This document shows, in pieces, positions 4,923 through 5,711 of a stretch of DNA of 5,711 nt (within the stretch, counting starts at the first letter, position 1; each line of letters opens with the position of its first letter). The stretch covers positions 1 to 5,711 of the forward strand of contig JBFFXF010000373.1 in NCBI GenBank assembly GCA_041569895.1. Direction: 5' to 3'. The notes beneath the pieces were generated by a model. The model did not search any database. It saw only the letters and a program-made list of their open reading frames with translations, and was not told the DNA's origin. Position numbers and translations under genes: made by a program. Source of the DNA: JBFFXF01 sp041569895. GTDB lineage: Bacteria > Planctomycetota > UBA8108 > JACQVS01.

Positions 4923-5711
4923 ATGAAACGCGCCAGGCGTCTCGTCGTCACTCTCGGTTCGCTCTTTCTCCTGGTGTCGGTGGTGGGGCTCTCGGGAACG
5001 GAGGCGCGCGCCGATGACGCGACGGTGCCGCTCGTTCTCGCCAAGGACGCCTCGCACTCGTTCACCGTCGTGCGCGATCAGGAACGCAAGTTCTCCCGCA
5101 ACGGTCAGGATTTCGCGTTCTCGTCGACGACCGAGGCCACGTATCGCCTCGACGTCAAGGGCGACGCCGACGACGGCACCGCGGTCGAGCTGAAGATCGT
5201 CTCGCTGCGCGTCAAGTGGAAGAGCTCGCGCGGCGAATTCGAGTTCGAGAGCTTCTCGGAGTCGGACGACGGCGAGCGGGCGAGGCAACTGCGCGAAACG
5301 GTGTCGAAGACGCACCGCCTCGTCGTGCGACCGAACGGGTCGGTCCGCGGGCTCGACGACCTCGGACGGACGGCTCAGATGGTCGGCATCGCGTCCGACG
5401 TGCGGCGGATCCTCGGCGCCGGCCTGCACGGCAAGGCGTTCACCAGGGGCGACGTCCTTCGACCCGACCGTGATCGCCCCGACGCCGCGGGGCGCGATCG
5501 AGACCGCCAGGGCGACCGCCAGCGCCGCCGGTTCGCGGCGCGGACCAGCCACCGTTTCGAGGGCCTCGCCGAGGCCGAGAAGGTCGCCAGGTTCACGGTG
5601 CTGCGGGAGGGTCGGCGGCGTCGTGACGCCGCCACCGATGACGCGGCCCCGGCGCGCGCGATCGGCGAGGCGACCTACTCGCTCGCCGACGGGCTGCTGC
5701 GGCGATTGAAG
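4923..5711 (+). CDS. Secreted protein of unknown function, 3' end beyond the window
   Basis: The frame is open from the ATG at 4923 to the last base (263 codons, no stop), so the gene is truncated by the window edge. The N-terminus is a clear Sec signal peptide: basic KRARR at 2-6, hydrophobic core at 7-23 and a likely cleavage after Ala-Arg-Ala at 28-30. The mature part looks beta-rich, with alternating polar and hydrophobic strands (TYRLDV, VELKIVSLRVKW, HRLVVRPNGSVRGL, GEATYSLADGLL), as in exported lipid-binding-like or DUF-type envelope proteins; no family is recognised with confidence. The strand ending in a Asn-Gly or Asp-Gly turn recurs, hinting at repeated hairpins. An Arg/Asp/Gln-rich stretch at 178-206 breaks the pattern and coincides with a drop in third-position G/C (see findings). 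The gene is probably transcribed alone; its function is unknown. Confidence 0.82.
   Translation, partial: MKRARRLVVTLGSLFLLVSVVGLSGTEARADDATVPLVLAKDASHSFTVVRDQERKFSRNGQDFAFSSTTEATYRLDVKGDADDGTAVELKIVSLRVKWKSSRGEFEFESFSESDDGERARQLRETVSKTHRLVVRPNGSVRGLDDLGRTAQMVGIASDVRRILGAGLHGKAFTRGDVLRPDRDRPDAAGRDRDRQGDRQRRRFAARTSHRFEGLAEAEKVARFTVLREGRRRRDAATDDAAPARAIGEATYSLADGLLRRLK

Noticed and set aside
4683..5552. Minus-strand frame whose start looks like a signal peptide (Ala/Val-rich)
   Set aside because: It is antisense to the secreted-protein gene, which has a perfect Shine-Dalgarno, a proper signal peptide and protein-like strands. The remainder of the minus-strand product is low-complexity Arg/Glu/Asp/His.

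Overview
High-GC bacterial DNA (roughly two-thirds G+C by eye) with strong G/C third-position preference, clear Shine-Dalgarno sites and tightly packed genes. Two products carry likely signal peptides. The metF, Ppx/GppA and tandem-ACT genes, together with intergenic simple-repeat islands, would fit an environmental high-GC lineage such as Acidobacteriota or a relative. That placement is inference; no marker gene in the window settles it.

Layout. 1-354 has no credible gene. It is a repeat island: an 11-copy, 13-bp tandem array in which every unit carries a GANTC palindrome, a 9-bp TCTGCG repeat, a GGGYAC repeat and a CCGGATA repeat that runs into the stop codon of the next gene. 355-831 (minus) encodes a tandem ACT-domain protein. 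A divergent intergenic region (832-1072) holds a plausible sigma70-type promoter for the next gene, 1073-1978 (plus), a Ppx/GppA-family protein whose key motifs are altered. It converges on, and overlaps by 11 bp, a minus-strand pair: a probable secreted HExxH metallopeptidase-like protein (2843-3691) followed through an ATGA overlap by metF, 5,10-methylenetetrahydrofolate reductase (1968-2846). A second divergent intergenic region (3692-3951) contains a 13-bp near-perfect palindrome. It precedes 3952-4737 (plus), a protein with a histone H1-like basic tail and a C-terminal J-like domain in which HPD reads HPN. After a 185-bp gap with a strong Shine-Dalgarno, a secreted protein of unknown function starts at 4923 and is cut off by the window end.

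Function. metF is the only firm metabolic assignment (one-carbon/methionine metabolism). The ACT protein is probably a small-ligand (amino acid) sensor. The Ppx/GppA relative points to phosphate/(p)ppGpp-type chemistry or a binding role derived from it. No pathway links all the genes. The most unusual items are the H1-tail/J-like fusion, the degenerate Ppx/GppA protein and the GANTC-phased repeat array.
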